Origin: Prevotella sp.
GTDB taxonomy: Bacteria > Bacteroidota > Bacteroidia > Bacteroidales > Bacteroidaceae
Direction of reading: 5' to 3'
NCBI GenBank assembly: GCA_016285245.1
Contig: JAEEQH010000009.1
Location: 20,661-84,660 of the forward strand
DNA length: 64,000 bases
The translations under genes and the position numbers were made by a program. Of this stretch, positions 1 through 7,949 are shown in pieces. The notes beneath the pieces were generated by a model. It had not been told where the DNA came from, made no database searches, and worked only from the letters and a program-made list of their open reading frames with translations. Position 1 is the stretch's first letter; each line of letters opens with the position of its first letter.

Positions 1-2142
1 GTACGTGCGCCACTCCGTGACGCCCGGCTCGGTGACGGGACTGACGAGCAGCGACGGCCCGAACATATACTCGTACTTCTGCTGCAGTGCCACGGGGTCG
101 TCGGCGAAGTCGAACACCAGCGGACGCATCAGCGTGTAGCCCTCCTCGCTGACGCGACGGGCGCAGGCGATGATATAGGGTTTCAGCTTGTAACGCTCAC
201 GCAGGCACTCGGCGATGGCAGCCATCGTCTCCGGGCCGTAGTTCCACGGCTCGGTATTGCTCATGTAACCATGGACACGCATCAGCGGCAGGAAGACGCT
301 GGTGGCTATCCAGCGGAGCATACGCTCCTGGTAGGCGGCATCGCTATACTGGTTGCCGGGACGGAAGAAGCCGCCGGCATCGTAGGTCCACCAGGGGATG
401 CCTGCCGCCTGTATGCCCAGTCCGGCAGTAATCTGGCGGCGGAACGTCTCCCAGTCGTTACCCACGTCGCCGCTCCACAGCGCCGAGCCATAGCGCTGGA
501 TACCAGCGAAGCCGCAACGGGTGAGGATCATATGACCGGGAGTCAACTGAGAACTGAGAGGTGAGAACTGAGAGGTATGATTAGATTTGCCGTTGAACTT
601 TCCGCCTTGAGACTGATCATACCTCTCAGTTCTCAGTTCTCCGTTCTCAGCAGTCATCAGTCCCTCATACACCGTTTTGTTCACCAGCAGGGGGTAGACG
701 TTACGCACCAACTCGCCGGCCCAGCGGCCGTTGTTTACGCGGCGGCCGACAAGGTCGTCGTTCTCCGGTTCCGTGGCGTCCTGCCACCAGCCGTCAATGC
801 CTAAGGGCACCAGCCGCTCGGAGAAATTCTTCCAGTAGGCGGCGGCAGCCGCGGGGTTGAAGAAGTCTATCCAGTCAGTGCCGGGGATATAGTAGTTGTC
901 GGCCACCATCTGACGGCCCACCTCGGAGTTCTTGTCGATCTTCGACCACACGCTGACCATCAGGCGTATGCCCATGCGGTGCAGACTGTCGGTCATCGCC
1001 TTCGGGTCGGGGTAGTGCTCCTCGTCGAAGCGCATGGAGTTCCAGCCGTACTTGCCCCAGTACTGCCAGTCCTGTACGAGCATATCCACGGGCAGCAGCT
1101 CCTGACGGAAGCGGTTGGCGGTCTCGAGAATCTCCTGCTGCGAGTGGAAACGCTCACGGCAGTGGATATAGCCCAGCGCCCAGTCGGGCATCAGCGGTGC
1201 CTCGCCCGTCAGCTCACGGTACGTAGCGATGATCTCGTCGGGGCTTCCGACGAACACGGTATAATCGACCTTGCTGCTCAGCGGCGAGCGCAGCACCGTC
1301 TCCTCGCGTACCTTATCATAATAGAGCACGGGCTTGTCACCCTGCGACAGCTCGGCGCTCACCTGATGGTGGCCCTTCGTCAGACGGACGATGGTCGACG
1401 CCGTAGGCGGCAGCCACATATTCTGCATCTCGATGACGGGCTGGCCGTCGATGACGAGGTTGTGACGGCGGGCCATCGTCTGGCCGACATCGAGCAACAG
1501 GGCGTAGTCGCCCGTCTCCGCCACGTCGATGGCAGCCTCGAAGAGGTTACGCCGGCGCACCTCGCGGCGTCCGCCCTCGGTGGTGGTGACGTTCACCTCC
1601 TCGGCAGCACCGGTCTCCTGGCGGCGTGCCAGTGCCACCTGCTGGCTGGCGGGGTTGAACTCCACCAGTCCGTAGTTGTTCCACAGGATGCCGTAGCCTT
1701 TGCTCGACAGGAACATCGGGATACTGATCTGGGTGTTCACCTGTGTCAGTCGCCGCGACAGTCCGCGGACATTCAAAAAGCCGTCCTGGAACTGTCCCAG
1801 GCCGTAGAGGCATTCGTCCTGCGGCGAGGCGACGGCCAGTGTGGCGCTGCCATCAGCCAGCTCATGGCGCAGGGCGGTGAGCACCACCCTACCCTTGGCG
1901 TCGCGCACACGCAGCGTGCCGCCCTTGGTGTCGACGCTGACGCCGCAGTCCTTCACCTCGTCGTGCTTCACGTACACCCAGTCGGGCAGGGTGTCCGTCA
2001 CCTCGCGTGTCGCGCTGTACTGTATGCGCACGGCATTGCGGGCGACCTTCTTCACCGTCACCCATCCTTTTCCGAACCTTGTCTGTGCCGTCGCGCCCAG
2101 CGCAACAGCCATCAGACAAATAATTATTGCACGCTTCTTCAT
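1..2142 (-). CDS. GH31 alpha-glycosidase, probably alpha-xylosidase (C-terminus beyond window)
   Basis: This is a secreted family 31 glycosidase, probably releasing alpha-xylose from xyloglucan-type side chains. The frame runs from an ATG at 2142 off the left edge (714 codons seen). An N-terminal signal peptide (MKKRAIIICLMAVALGATAQ) is followed by the GH31 N-terminal beta-sandwich, a PA14-like insert around residues 190-270, and the (beta/alpha)8 barrel. The nucleophile is likely D455 in WWQDATEPE and the acid/base D559 in WSGDVGNDW. It lies 110 bp downstream of the GH43 gene on the same strand, so the two are probably co-transcribed. Odd: residues about 497-534, between the two catalytic aspartates, are a foreign-looking stretch encoded by a palindromic repeat (545-655) that keeps the frame open. 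The alpha-xylosidase specificity is inferred from similarity to PA14-bearing Bacteroides enzymes; alpha-glucosidase is possible. Confidence 0.88.
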   Translation of the reverse strand, partial: MKKRAIIICLMAVALGATAQTRFGKGWVTVKKVARNAVRIQYSATREVTDTLPDWVYVKHDEVKDCGVSVDTKGGTLRVRDAKGRVVLTALRHELADGSATLAVASPQDECLYGLGQFQDGFLNVRGLSRRLTQVNTQISIPMFLSSKGYGILWNNYGLVEFNPASQQVALARRQETGAAEEVNVTTTEGGRREVRRRNLFEAAIDVAETGDYALLLDVGQTMARRHNLVIDGQPVIEMQNMWLPPTASTIVRLTKGHHQVSAELSQGDKPVLYYDKVREETVLRSPLSSKVDYTVFVGSPDEIIATYRELTGEAPLMPDWALGYIHCRERFHSQQEILETANRFRQELLPVDMLVQDWQYWGKYGWNSMRFDEEHYPDPKAMTDSLHRMGIRLMVSVWSKIDKNSEVGRQMVADNYYIPGTDWIDFFNPAAAAAYWKNFSERLVPLGIDGWWQDATEPENDDLVGRRVNNGRWAGELVRNVYPLLVNKTVYEGLMTAENGELRTERYDQSQGGKFNGKSNHTSQFSPLSSQLTPGHMILTRCGFAGIQRYGSALWSGDVGNDWETFRRQITAGLGIQAAGIPWWTYDAGGFFRPGNQYSDAAYQERMLRWIATSVFLPLMRVHGYMSNTEPWNYGPETMAAIAECLRERYKLKPYIIACARRVSEEGYTLMRPLVFDFADDPVALQQKYEYMFGPSLLVSPVTEPGVTEWRTY
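545..655. repeat. Palindromic element with 7-nt units inside the GH31 gene
   Basis: Left arm 562-581 and right arm 616-635 are a perfect 20-bp inverted repeat ending in GGTATGAT, with a 34-nt loop. The arms are built from seven-base units (AACTGAG and variants AGGTGAG, AACGGAG). Read on the minus strand in the GH31 frame it encodes ENGELRTERYD, about 17 variable residues, then SNHTSQ and LSSQL. The same peptide pattern, strand and frame occur in dnaG (60820-60945), and a half copy is in GH43 (2865-2905). Confidence 0.9.
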
Positions 2143-2252
2143 CTCTCTAAAAAATCTCTCTTTATTTGTTTTTACACAGATTTGCATTTACTCTTACTCG
2201 GATTGATATTTGTCCTCTCGCGCTTTTTTTACGGAGAGCACAATAAGAGGAA

Positions 2253-3914
2253 CTACTTCTCAGCTACCTCATAGCAGAACTCATCGACATCGACATACCC
2301 GCCGACCTTCTTCGTGGCGTAGTTGAAGATACCGAACTTCGAGCCCATGAAGAAACGGCGGTAGTCGAACACGCAGCGGTAGTTCTTCGTGCCTATCTGC
2401 GTCCACTGCTGGCCGTCGAGGCTGTAGTAGAAGTTCGCGGCATCATTATGACCGGGCTGGAAGTCGCCGGTAACCTTCAAGTTGATCGTTGATAGTTTAG
2501 AGGGGAGAGTGACCGTCTCCACGGTCTTCACCTCGACTTTCGTCACGGCCTTCTCACGGTCGGTGAGGCTCACCTTCTGCTCGCTCATCTCGAGGACGAG
2601 CTTCTTGCCCACCTTCATGATGGTCAGCACGCCGCTGTCGCCGTTGAAGGCGGCCAGTCCGGCACAGTCGCCGTCCTTCATCTTCGAGACGTCCATCTTG
2701 ATATAGCCGCTGCACGTCGGGCCTTCCATACGCTGCGTCAGCGTGTTCGGCGCCAGATAGAGGTTAGGCACCACCCGGCTGGTCTTCAGGCGCAGCCAGC
2801 CCGGCCGCTCCGTCAGGCTCCATGCCTTGTCCACGGGGTTGTGGTTCCACTGCCAGCACTTTTTAAGCTGAGAACTGAGAGTTGAGAGTTGAGAGGTATG
2901 ATTAGAGAAGTCGTCGCTCTGCACGATGCCGGCAGTGTAATCACTCCCCTCTCCCCCGCGAGAGGGGTCGGGGGTGAGGCTTGTGAGGCTTCTATACGTC
3001 CTCATCGTTGTCGGCACCTTGCCGTTCTCATCGCCGAGCTGGGGCCAGCCGTCGATCCAGCGGACGGGCGAGATGGTGAGCACACGGCCCACGCCGCCAC
3101 GGTCCTGGAACATGACGCCGTACCAGTCGCCCTCCTCGGTGTCGACGATGGTACCCTGTGCCAGATAGCCGAAGCCGCCGAAGTCCGACTCCAGTATGGT
3201 GTTCTTCTCCCACTTGCCGTTCAGGTCTTTCGTGCGGTAGCACACCTCACGGCGGTGACGGCCGGGTGCGTAGACATGTGAGATGAGCTGTGCATAGTAC
3301 GTGCCGTTGTGCTTGATGACACGAGTACCCTCCAGCAGTCCGCGCTCGTCTTCCTCACGCTGGAAGTAGTGGCGCAGCGAGCCCTCGACGACGCCCTTCA
3401 GGTCGCGTGTCAGCTGACACATCTCGCCGGTGCCGAAGAAGACATACGGCGTGCCGTCGTCGTCGAAGAACAGCGTGGCGTCATGGAAATGGCGCAGACG
3501 TGCGTGGATGGTCCACGGGCCCTCCGCCTTCGGGGCGGTGAATATATACGTGTCGCCCATGGCGCCGGCCTCGTTGGGTGCCAGCAGCGCCCAGAACTTG
3601 CCGTCGTGGTACTTCAGCGACGTGGCCCACTGTCCGCGTCCGTAGACCGTTCCCTCCTGCAGGTCGTATTTCGGCGAGTCGGTCAGTTTGTCGAAGATAT
3701 AGCCGACGGTCTCCCAGTGCTCCAGGTCCTTCGATGCCATGACGGGGCCGCCAGGCATGAGGTGCATGGTCGTGGAGACGAGGTAAAAGGTGTCGCCGAC
3801 GCGGATGACATCGGGGTCGGGCACGTCGGCCCACAGCATCGGGTTCTTGATGGTGGCTTGAGTGCCTGCTCCTACGAGGAGGGCGGCTGCTAAGGTCAGT
3901 AACAGTTTCTTCAT
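2253..3914 (-). CDS. GH43 beta-xylosidase/arabinofuranosidase-type enzyme
   Basis: Secreted family 43 glycosidase of 553 residues, expected to act on xylan-derived oligosaccharides. A signal peptide (1-20) precedes a five-bladed propeller domain with the three usual acidic residues: D33 in PDPDVIRVGDTFY, D145 in FHDATLFFDDDG and E195 in LLEGTRVIKHNG. A C-terminal beta-sandwich (about residues 350-550, WQWNHNP onward) resembles the beta-xylosidase C-terminal domain. The linker between the domains (about 311-350) is made of two unrelated repeat sequences: a G-rich palindrome giving TPDPSRGGEG and a seven-base array giving NHTSQLSTLSSQL. It sits upstream of GH31 on the same strand and has its own promoter region (3962-4027). 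Exact substrate cannot be settled from sequence. Confidence 0.9.
   Translation of the reverse strand: MKKLLLTLAAALLVGAGTQATIKNPMLWADVPDPDVIRVGDTFYLVSTTMHLMPGGPVMASKDLEHWETVGYIFDKLTDSPKYDLQEGTVYGRGQWATSLKYHDGKFWALLAPNEAGAMGDTYIFTAPKAEGPWTIHARLRHFHDATLFFDDDGTPYVFFGTGEMCQLTRDLKGVVEGSLRHYFQREEDERGLLEGTRVIKHNGTYYAQLISHVYAPGRHRREVCYRTKDLNGKWEKNTILESDFGGFGYLAQGTIVDTEEGDWYGVMFQDRGGVGRVLTISPVRWIDGWPQLGDENGKVPTTMRTYRSLTSLTPDPSRGGEGSDYTAGIVQSDDFSNHTSQLSTLSSQLKKCWQWNHNPVDKAWSLTERPGWLRLKTSRVVPNLYLAPNTLTQRMEGPTCSGYIKMDVSKMKDGDCAGLAAFNGDSGVLTIMKVGKKLVLEMSEQKVSLTDREKAVTKVEVKTVETVTLPSKLSTINLKVTGDFQPGHNDAANFYYSLDGQQWTQIGTKNYRCVFDYRRFFMGSKFGIFNYATKKVGGYVDVDEFCYEVAEK
2865..2978. repeat. Two repeat fragments in the GH43 interdomain linker
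   Basis: 2865-2905 is the left half of the palindromic element also found in GH31 and dnaG: seven-base units (AACTGAG, AGTTGAG) ending in AGGTATG then ATTAG, without a right arm. 2944-2978 is a G/C-rich hairpin (CCCCTCTC 2946-2953 with GAGAGGGG 2960-2967) followed by a G-tract, of the type also paired in dnaG. Both are translated in frame. Confidence 0.75.
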
Positions 3915-3961
3915 TGGGTTATGGTTTTGAGTTATTCTTGTGCTACTACAGTTTCACGGTG

Positions 3962-4030
3962 CAAAAATAACAAAAAACCGCCACACCGCCGCCCCCGAAG
4001 GTATCTGATACTTTTCTATTTGTCTCAATC
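3962..4030 (-). promoter_or_regulatory. Promoter and possible activator site of the GH43-GH31 unit
   Basis: On the minus strand a -7 box TATTTTTG lies at 3969-3962, and TGAGACAAAT at 4027-4018, 48 nt upstream of it. The same box lies 27 nt upstream of the -7 box of the next three minus-strand genes; the difference of 21 nt is about two helical turns. No good TTTG -33 box is present at the normal distance, which suits an activator-dependent promoter. Confidence 0.55.
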
Positions 4031-4039
4031 AGACAAGAA

Positions 4040-4072
4040 CATCCCCCGAAAGCGCGAAGCTTACGGGGGATG
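4040..4072 (-). terminator. Hairpin after the first large binding protein
   Basis: Arms 4040-4053 and 4059-4072 pair over 14 bp with one mismatch (CATCCCCCG...). It lies downstream of the minus-strand gene ending at 4200. A near-identical hairpin follows the paralogue (7774-7806). It lacks a strong T-run. Confidence 0.6.
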
Positions 4073-4124
4073 CGTTATTGTTTGTGATCTGCAGCCTTTG
4101 ACGGCGCAGCAGTAATTACTAATT

Positions 4125-4214
4125 ACTTCACGACCTTGAGCTTTCAGCTCGAGCTCGTTCACGCTCGGAAAAGCACGAGCGAGCTCGGCTTTTCGCTCAC
4201 TATTTCACGACCTT
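4125..4214. repeat. 77-bp duplication at the stop codon, copy 1
   Basis: The last codons and stop of the gene (TTTCACGACCTT on the plus strand, 4203-4214) are duplicated 77 bp away (4126-4137). Between them is a 64-bp GAGCTC-rich palindromic sequence, identical to that at 7873-7936 beside the paralogous gene. Confidence 0.85.
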
Positions 4215-7200
4215 CTGGGTCTGGACAGTGCCGTCGCCCATCACCTTCTTCACGATGACGATACCCTTGCTGGCCTTCTTCACGCTGCGGCCGTTGAGGT
4301 CGAACATCGAGATAGAACGAACCTTAGAGGTATTAGCGTTCTTGATACCCTGAGCGATAGACTCAGCAGCGGCAACATAGTTGAAGCCCTCAGCAGCGCC
4401 GACGAGGTACAGCTTAACACCCTCGAACATATACTGCGACTCACCAGCACCGAACTGTGCACCGATAGTCAGCGTACCATCCTTAACCTCGATAGGAGCC
4501 AGATCATGAGCCTTGTTCACCTGATAGTTACCAGCCTCCTCGAAGAGCATGGTCTCGGTGTAGTTCACGTCCATCTCAGGCTCTGCACCTTCCTCGGGAA
4601 CAACAGCGTCAGAAGCCTTTGCATAAGCGAAGCTGTTACCCTCGTTAGCGTTAGCCCAGTCGGTAGCCAGCACCTCAACAACGTACACACCTGCGGGCAG
4701 GTCAGTGATGGTCTGCTCCATGCGCATATTTGCACCGGGATGCCATGTGGTGAAGGCAACGTCCTCAGGCAGGCCAGGAACATTGCGGGGGTTACCCCAG
4801 TTTGCGCCACCCTGTCCATAGATACCAGGCTTAGACTCAGTAGGAACAGTCCAACCAGGAATATCAGCGATGCTGTTACCATTCTTATAGATGTTCGGGT
4901 TCTTGATGAACACGGTCATATCGTACTTCTGAGGAATCTCCTCACCAGTCATCTCGTCGACCTCAGAGCTCTTGAACATCTCAGCAGCGGTAGCCTCGTC
5001 CTTCAGCTGGTCATAGACAGCCTTGGTCACGTGGTTCTTCAGCATCTGAGCGATGTCGTCGTTGTCGTCCAGAGCAGACTTACCAGCGACAATAGCTTCG
5101 TCGTTCTCGTCATAACCGAGTACGAGCAGAGCCTCCACACCAGTACGGATGCGCTCAACGAGCACCTTGATACCAGTATCAGCAGACTTAGACTCCGTCC
5201 AGTCGTTGGTGAACATCAGCTTACCAGCAGCGACATTGTCCTTCAGCACGGCAACAGCAGCCTTCAGCTCGTCGTCGTTAGTCAGCACCTTACCAGAGTA
5301 CTGGCCAACAGCAGCTGCCAGCGTCTGATAGAGCTCAGTAGCAGAGTATGCAGCATTCTCAGCAACGATCTGCTCAGCAGACATCAGGTTCTCGTCATAG
5401 TCAGTGCAGTACTGACGGTGAGCAGCCAGAGCACCAGCCTTGAGGTTCAGATCATTAACAGCAGCCTTCAGCTTGCTCGGAGCAGTATAGGTGGGACCCT
5501 CGGCAGTGTACTTAGCCACAGCCTCCTCAGCAGCGGTCAGAGCATCGCCAGCATAGCGGTTCTCCTCGTCGGCACTGGCGTCGATCTCCTTCTGGGCGTT
5601 ATCGATAGCGTTCTGCAGCTCCTCAGGCATAGCCTTAGGACCAACGCTGAACTTGATGGTGAAGCTAGCGGCCTGCGTCAGCTGTACGTCGGTAGCAGCA
5701 TAGACAGTAGAGATGGTGATGGTGTGGTCACCCTGCTCCAGGTTACCAGTACCTGTACGCTTCAGGATGATGCCATCTTCACCTACTTTCTCAATGTTCA
5801 GCTTCTCCTTACCGTCGAGCTTAGCCTCGATCCTATCACCCTGCACGCCCTTGTCGAAGGTCACGTTGAACTGAGCAAGATCAGCGTCGATGCTGAATGA
5901 GCCATTCTCAGGATCAGCAGCCTCGATATCGGGAATGCCATACTTGAACGGCACAGCGTCGATATCCTCGTCGTAAGTAGAGACAAGAACGAAGTCCTCC
6001 ACGTCCTGATCCTTCTTGTCACCATTGGTGTAGACCAGACGGTAGTTAGCATCAGCGGGGTTGGTGAAGGTCACCTCAACACCCTCCTCGGGAATCTCGT
6101 CGTCAATGAAAATATAGAGCTGACCAGCCTTGTCGTACTCAACGCTACCGATGGGCAGTTCCTCACCGTTAGCCTTCACCTTGATACCGGCGATCAGGGC
6201 CTCGGGAAGCTCAGCACGGCTCTTGTTGCCAACAGCAGCAATCAGCAGGTCAGGCATATTCGTATAGTCCGTGAAGAGTACCTGTACGCACTCGGGATTG
6301 TGACGGACATCGTTAATCAGCTCACAGAAACCAACCTGGACATTGTCAAGGAAGTAGACGTTAGCGGGGTTAAAATCGTTAAAGTTGAAAGCGAGAGAAC
6401 CCATCAACTTATCATCCTTAGACATGTCTGAAGTCACATTGAAGTTGTAGTTCTTGAAGTGCTGCCACTCCGTTGTGAAGCCAACACTACCAAATGCAGA
6501 ATAGTAGATATAAGAATCCGAGCCGTCAGGTCCGATACCACCAGGCAACTTGGAGTGGGTCTGTGTAGAGATAGTCTTAGTTGAAGTTGATCCATCATCA
6601 GCCACAGCCACAAGCTCGTTCTCAGCTCTGTAATCAAACTCTACAGCCAGCTTGGTACCGGCAGGAATTTCTTCGTTCAACTTAACCCAGAACTGAGTGT
6701 CCCACTCGTGGTTAACCATGTCGTTGGTTGTAATCTTGACACACTGGGAACCGTCAACACCCTCGCCGGCAGCAAGTTCTGCATCGTGAGCCACCTCGCC
6801 TTCCTCATAAGGATACTGGCGGATGCGGTAGCTGCTGACATCGTCAGACTCACAGTCGCTGTTATTCACCAGGTTCTTCGTCCAAGCATACTTCGTAGAC
6901 ACAGCGGTCTTCGTGGTCTTCTTGTCGGTGTAAACCTCGACAACAATGTCCTTAAAGTAATATGTGTTCTCATCAGGAACAATGGATGCGAGGTTGAATG
7001 CGATAGAACGGAAACCGTCATCATTCTTAGCCATGTTAGCGGTAATCGTTACCTCACCTGACTCGAAGTCAATCCACTCGCCTGCACCGAAATGCACAGT
7101 ACCCACGCAATTACCATCAGAGAAGTTACCTGGATTACCATGAGACTGGGTACCACAGGTTACCTCTTCTGCAGCATCGGACTTAGCCTTCAGCGTGACT

Positions 7201-7508
7201 TTAATCTTATCACCTTCCTTCAGGTAGTTTTCCTCACCCAGATCGATGAAGAATTGGCTGTCCCAAGCAACGAAGTCACCGGTTGCACCAGCATCAGTTG
7301 CCTGTTGAGCACTACGCACAAAGACGTAATACACACCATCCTCGTCCTGACGGGCAGGACCGTTAGTCTGAGTGTTAACAGCTACGTCGCGATACTCATG
7401 GCACCAGCCTTGGATGGCTATGCGGTGCCATACGCGTTCTTGCGCGTTCACTACGCCCGCTACACATAGCAGCATCAGCGTAAGCAAAGATTTAGTAAAA
7501 ATCTTCAT
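4200..7508 (-). CDS. Large secreted multidomain carbohydrate-binding-like protein, paralogue A
   Basis: A 1102-residue exported protein with no recognisable catalytic domain. A signal peptide (1-23, ending VVNAQ) is followed by two carbohydrate-binding-like modules (about 25-195 and 210-395) with the pattern WDTQFWVKL...PAGTKLAVEFDYRA...SIAFNL...YYFKDI. Two Ig-like segments follow (about 400-520, 525-625), then a long predicted helical region (about 630-860), a second type of galactose-binding-like domain (about 870-1050) and a tail (FDLNGRSVKK...QKVVK) like a type IX secretion signal. The same module type is known to me as the xylan-binding insert of gut Bacteroidota GH10 xylanases. The gene is monocistronic, with its own promoter and hairpin. 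A role as a surface or released xylan-binding protein or adhesin is inferred. Confidence 0.75.
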   Translation of the reverse strand: MKIFTKSLLTLMLLCVAGVVNAQERVWHRIAIQGWCHEYRDVAVNTQTNGPARQDEDGVYYVFVRSAQQATDAGATGDFVAWDSQFFIDLGEENYLKEGDKIKVTLKAKSDAAEEVTCGTQSHGNPGNFSDGNCVGTVHFGAGEWIDFESGEVTITANMAKNDDGFRSIAFNLASIVPDENTYYFKDIVVEVYTDKKTTKTAVSTKYAWTKNLVNNSDCESDDVSSYRIRQYPYEEGEVAHDAELAAGEGVDGSQCVKITTNDMVNHEWDTQFWVKLNEEIPAGTKLAVEFDYRAENELVAVADDGSTSTKTISTQTHSKLPGGIGPDGSDSYIYYSAFGSVGFTTEWQHFKNYNFNVTSDMSKDDKLMGSLAFNFNDFNPANVYFLDNVQVGFCELINDVRHNPECVQVLFTDYTNMPDLLIAAVGNKSRAELPEALIAGIKVKANGEELPIGSVEYDKAGQLYIFIDDEIPEEGVEVTFTNPADANYRLVYTNGDKKDQDVEDFVLVSTYDEDIDAVPFKYGIPDIEAADPENGSFSIDADLAQFNVTFDKGVQGDRIEAKLDGKEKLNIEKVGEDGIILKRTGTGNLEQGDHTITISTVYAATDVQLTQAASFTIKFSVGPKAMPEELQNAIDNAQKEIDASADEENRYAGDALTAAEEAVAKYTAEGPTYTAPSKLKAAVNDLNLKAGALAAHRQYCTDYDENLMSAEQIVAENAAYSATELYQTLAAAVGQYSGKVLTNDDELKAAVAVLKDNVAAGKLMFTNDWTESKSADTGIKVLVERIRTGVEALLVLGYDENDEAIVAGKSALDDNDDIAQMLKNHVTKAVYDQLKDEATAAEMFKSSEVDEMTGEEIPQKYDMTVFIKNPNIYKNGNSIADIPGWTVPTESKPGIYGQGGANWGNPRNVPGLPEDVAFTTWHPGANMRMEQTITDLPAGVYVVEVLATDWANANEGNSFAYAKASDAVVPEEGAEPEMDVNYTETMLFEEAGNYQVNKAHDLAPIEVKDGTLTIGAQFGAGESQYMFEGVKLYLVGAAEGFNYVAAAESIAQGIKNANTSKVRSISMFDLNGRSVKKASKGIVIVKKVMGDGTVQTQKVVK

Positions 7509-7509
7509 G

Positions 7510-7660
7510 TTTTTAATGTTTTAAGTTAATACTGACTAATATATAAAGTATGAATATATAGTTTATTGTTGGTTTATTGGCCTTGTCGTCGGTCGTCGTA
7601 AAAAAATATCGTTGGCAAAGGTAAGGCCCTTTCTTGAAACGGACTTTATTATTTGTTTCA
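7510..7660 (-). promoter_or_regulatory. Promoter and conserved leader of paralogue A
   Basis: Minus-strand -7 box TACCTTTG at 7623-7616. TGAAACAAAT (7660-7651), followed by AAAGTCC, lies 27 nt upstream of it, replacing a normal -33 box. The roughly 100-nt leader ends with TATTAACTTAAA (7532-7521), also present in the leaders of the next two genes. Confidence 0.65.
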
Positions 7661-7773
7661 CAGTTTTTTCTTTTTGTCTTTCCTGCTGTTAATAGATACG
7701 TCAGCGTAAGTGTTCGCCTCTTTTCGCCCGTCATTCCGCTATGCTTCGCGTAACGGAAACGGAGAGACAAGAA

Positions 7774-7806
7774 CATCCCCCGAAAGCCCAAAACTTTCGG
7801 GGGATG
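7774..7806 (-). terminator. Hairpin after paralogue B
   Basis: Perfect 13-bp arms, 7774-7786 and 7794-7806 (CATCCCCCGAAAG). It lies downstream of the gene ending at 7935 and matches the hairpin at 4040-4072. Confidence 0.65.
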
Positions 7807-7859
7807 CGTTATCCGTGTCCTCTTTCATCCCCCCCTCGGGGGGACTGAGAGGGAGGGTT

Positions 7860-7949
7860 ATTTCACGACCTTGAGCTTTCAGCTCGAGCTCGTTCACGCT
7901 CGGAAAAGCACGAGCGAGCTCGGCTTTTCGCTCACTATTTCACGACCTT
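7860..7949. repeat. 77-bp duplication at the stop codon, copy 2
   Basis: ATTTCACGACCTT occurs at 7860-7872 and again at 7937-7949, exactly 77 bp apart as at 4125-4214, with the same 64-bp GAGCTC-rich palindromic sequence between. Either the element moved twice to the same place or it was copied with the gene end and hairpin. Confidence 0.85.

Larger units (their letters stand above)
7509..7934. other. Intergenic region between paralogues A and B
   Basis: No gene is seen in these 426 bp. They hold the leader and promoter of paralogue A (7510-7660), the hairpin after paralogue B (7774-7806), a second G/C hairpin (CCCCCC...GGGGGG near 7829-7843) and the left part of the 77-bp duplication (from 7860). 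Confidence 0.8.

Noticed and set aside
497..660. GH31 frame possibly broken by the repeat
   Set aside because: Codon-by-codon reading shows no stop; the frame is open and catalytic motifs continue on both sides.
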